A stretch of DNA of 6,527 nucleotides from a bacterium (GTDB lineage Bacteria > Pseudomonadota > Gammaproteobacteria > Burkholderiales > Thiobacteraceae). Below the pieces are notes generated by a model, which searched no databases, was not told the DNA's origin, and was given only the letters and a program-made list of their open reading frames with translations. The stretch lies in assembly GCA_027438535.1 (NCBI GenBank), contig DAIAMA010000076.1, forward strand, positions 1-6,527, in the 5' to 3' direction. Position numbers and translations under genes: made by a program. This document shows, piece after piece, positions 6,150 to 6,527 of the stretch; position 1 is the first letter of the stretch; the number at the start of each line of letters is the position of its first letter.

Positions 6150-6176
6150 GGAATAAAATGGCGCGCTAATCGGTAT
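6150..6176 (+). promoter_or_regulatory. ECF-type promoter of the sigma factor gene (autoregulation)
   Basis: GGAATAAA (6150–6157) and CGGTAT (6171–6176) with a 13-nt gap repeat, base for base and at the same spacing, the promoter on the opposite strand; 68 bp separate the two –35 elements. Predicted transcription start is near 6183, which leaves only about 8 nt before the ATG at 6191 and argues for a slightly later start codon. ECF factors commonly control their own gene. Confidence 0.7.
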
Positions 6177-6190
6177 GAGCACATGACAGG

Positions 6191-6527
6191 ATGGCAGTGA
6201 CTGAAGCGATGAGAGCCAAGCGGTTCGGCGAGGTGACCTTGCCGCATTTGAACGCCGCTTACAACTTGGCGCGCTGGTTGAGCCACAGCGATCAGGATGC
6301 GCAAGATATTGTGCAGGAAGCTTATTTGCGCGCCTTCAAGTTCTTCGATGGGATGCATGGCGACGATGCGCGGGCATGGCTGCTCGCCATCGTCAGGAAC
6401 ACCGCCTATACGTGGTTGCGGCAGAATCGCGACTACGTACTAAACACGCCTTTCGACGAGGCGTTTTATGAGCGCAACGAAGCAGGTTCGGCGACGTTAT
6501 GCGATCAGCCGGACAATAATCCTGCGG
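6191..6527 (+). CDS. ECF-type RNA polymerase sigma factor, 3' end cut by window edge
   Basis: This is an alternative sigma factor that directs RNA polymerase to a small stress regulon. The window shows 112 codons covering region 2: LPHLNAAYNLARWL (17–30), the core-binding helix DAQDIVQEAYLRAFKFF (36–52) and the –10 melting/recognition segment ARAWLLAIVRNTAYTWLRQN (60–79), followed by the start of the linker. Region 4 (–35 recognition) and any anti-sigma gene lie to the right. The start is uncertain. ATG 6191 lacks a spaced Shine-Dalgarno; GTG 6197 has AGGA (6188–6191) 5 nt ahead; ATG 6209 leaves a plausible eight residues before LPHL. The gene is divergent from the phosphoesterase operon, and both directions share one promoter motif. 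Sigma family assignment is firm; the signal it responds to is unknown. Confidence 0.92.
   Translation, partial: MAVTEAMRAKRFGEVTLPHLNAAYNLARWLSHSDQDAQDIVQEAYLRAFKFFDGMHGDDARAWLLAIVRNTAYTWLRQNRDYVLNTPFDEAFYERNEAGSATLCDQPDNNPA

Noticed and set aside
6008..6358. Upstream extension of the phosphoesterase frame to an ATG at 6358
   Set aside because: It would bury the Tat signal at residue 118 onward, ignore the perfect Shine-Dalgarno at 6017–6011, and overlap both ECF promoters and the sigma factor gene.

Overview
The window looks like chromosomal DNA from a betaproteobacterium, quite possibly Nitrosomonadales- or Burkholderiales-like. The reasons are the moderately high GC content, an HslV that opens with the extended MEQYHG-TT start typical of that class, trxA–rho–rpmE gene content, and core proteins that align with few gaps to their E. 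coli counterparts (recalled from memory, no search run).

Left part (1–1550): the minus strand carries most of rho, cut by the left window edge, preceded by its leader and by only the last 27 codons of a thioredoxin gene (trxA). At base 1170/1171 the thioredoxin sequence stops mid-gene and the sequence becomes ribosomal protein L31 (rpmE) on the opposite strand, starting at L31 codon 5 with no start codon. This head-to-head fusion of two truncated genes is a rearrangement or assembly breakpoint. It is what an inversion of a trxA'–rho–'rpmE segment would leave, in a locus originally ordered trxA–rho–rpmE–(STAS)–hslV–hslU on one strand.

Middle part (1383–4731, plus strand): the rpmE terminator is followed by a strong promoter, a 5'-UTR stem-loop, and a three-gene operon. 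The operon encodes a 396-residue protein with two STAS-like domains and two helical repeats, then HslV (protease) and HslU (AAA+ unfoldase), which together form the HslUV heat-shock protease. A strong hairpin follows hslU and separates it from the convergent genes.

Right part (4732–6527): a minus-strand two-gene operon encodes a Tat-targeted lipoprotein metallophosphoesterase and, 4 nt behind it, a secreted small cupredoxin with a CuA-like Cys/Cys/His/Met cluster. Divergently, on the plus strand, an ECF-type RNA polymerase sigma factor begins and runs off the right edge. The 183-bp divergent intergenic region holds two matching copies of GGAATAAA-N13-CGGTAT, one facing each way. They have the architecture of an ECF promoter and predict that the sigma factor drives both itself and the phosphoesterase–cupredoxin operon. 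This sigma factor/phosphoesterase/cupredoxin regulon is the most interesting candidate system here. The trxA/rpmE breakpoint is the most striking anomaly.
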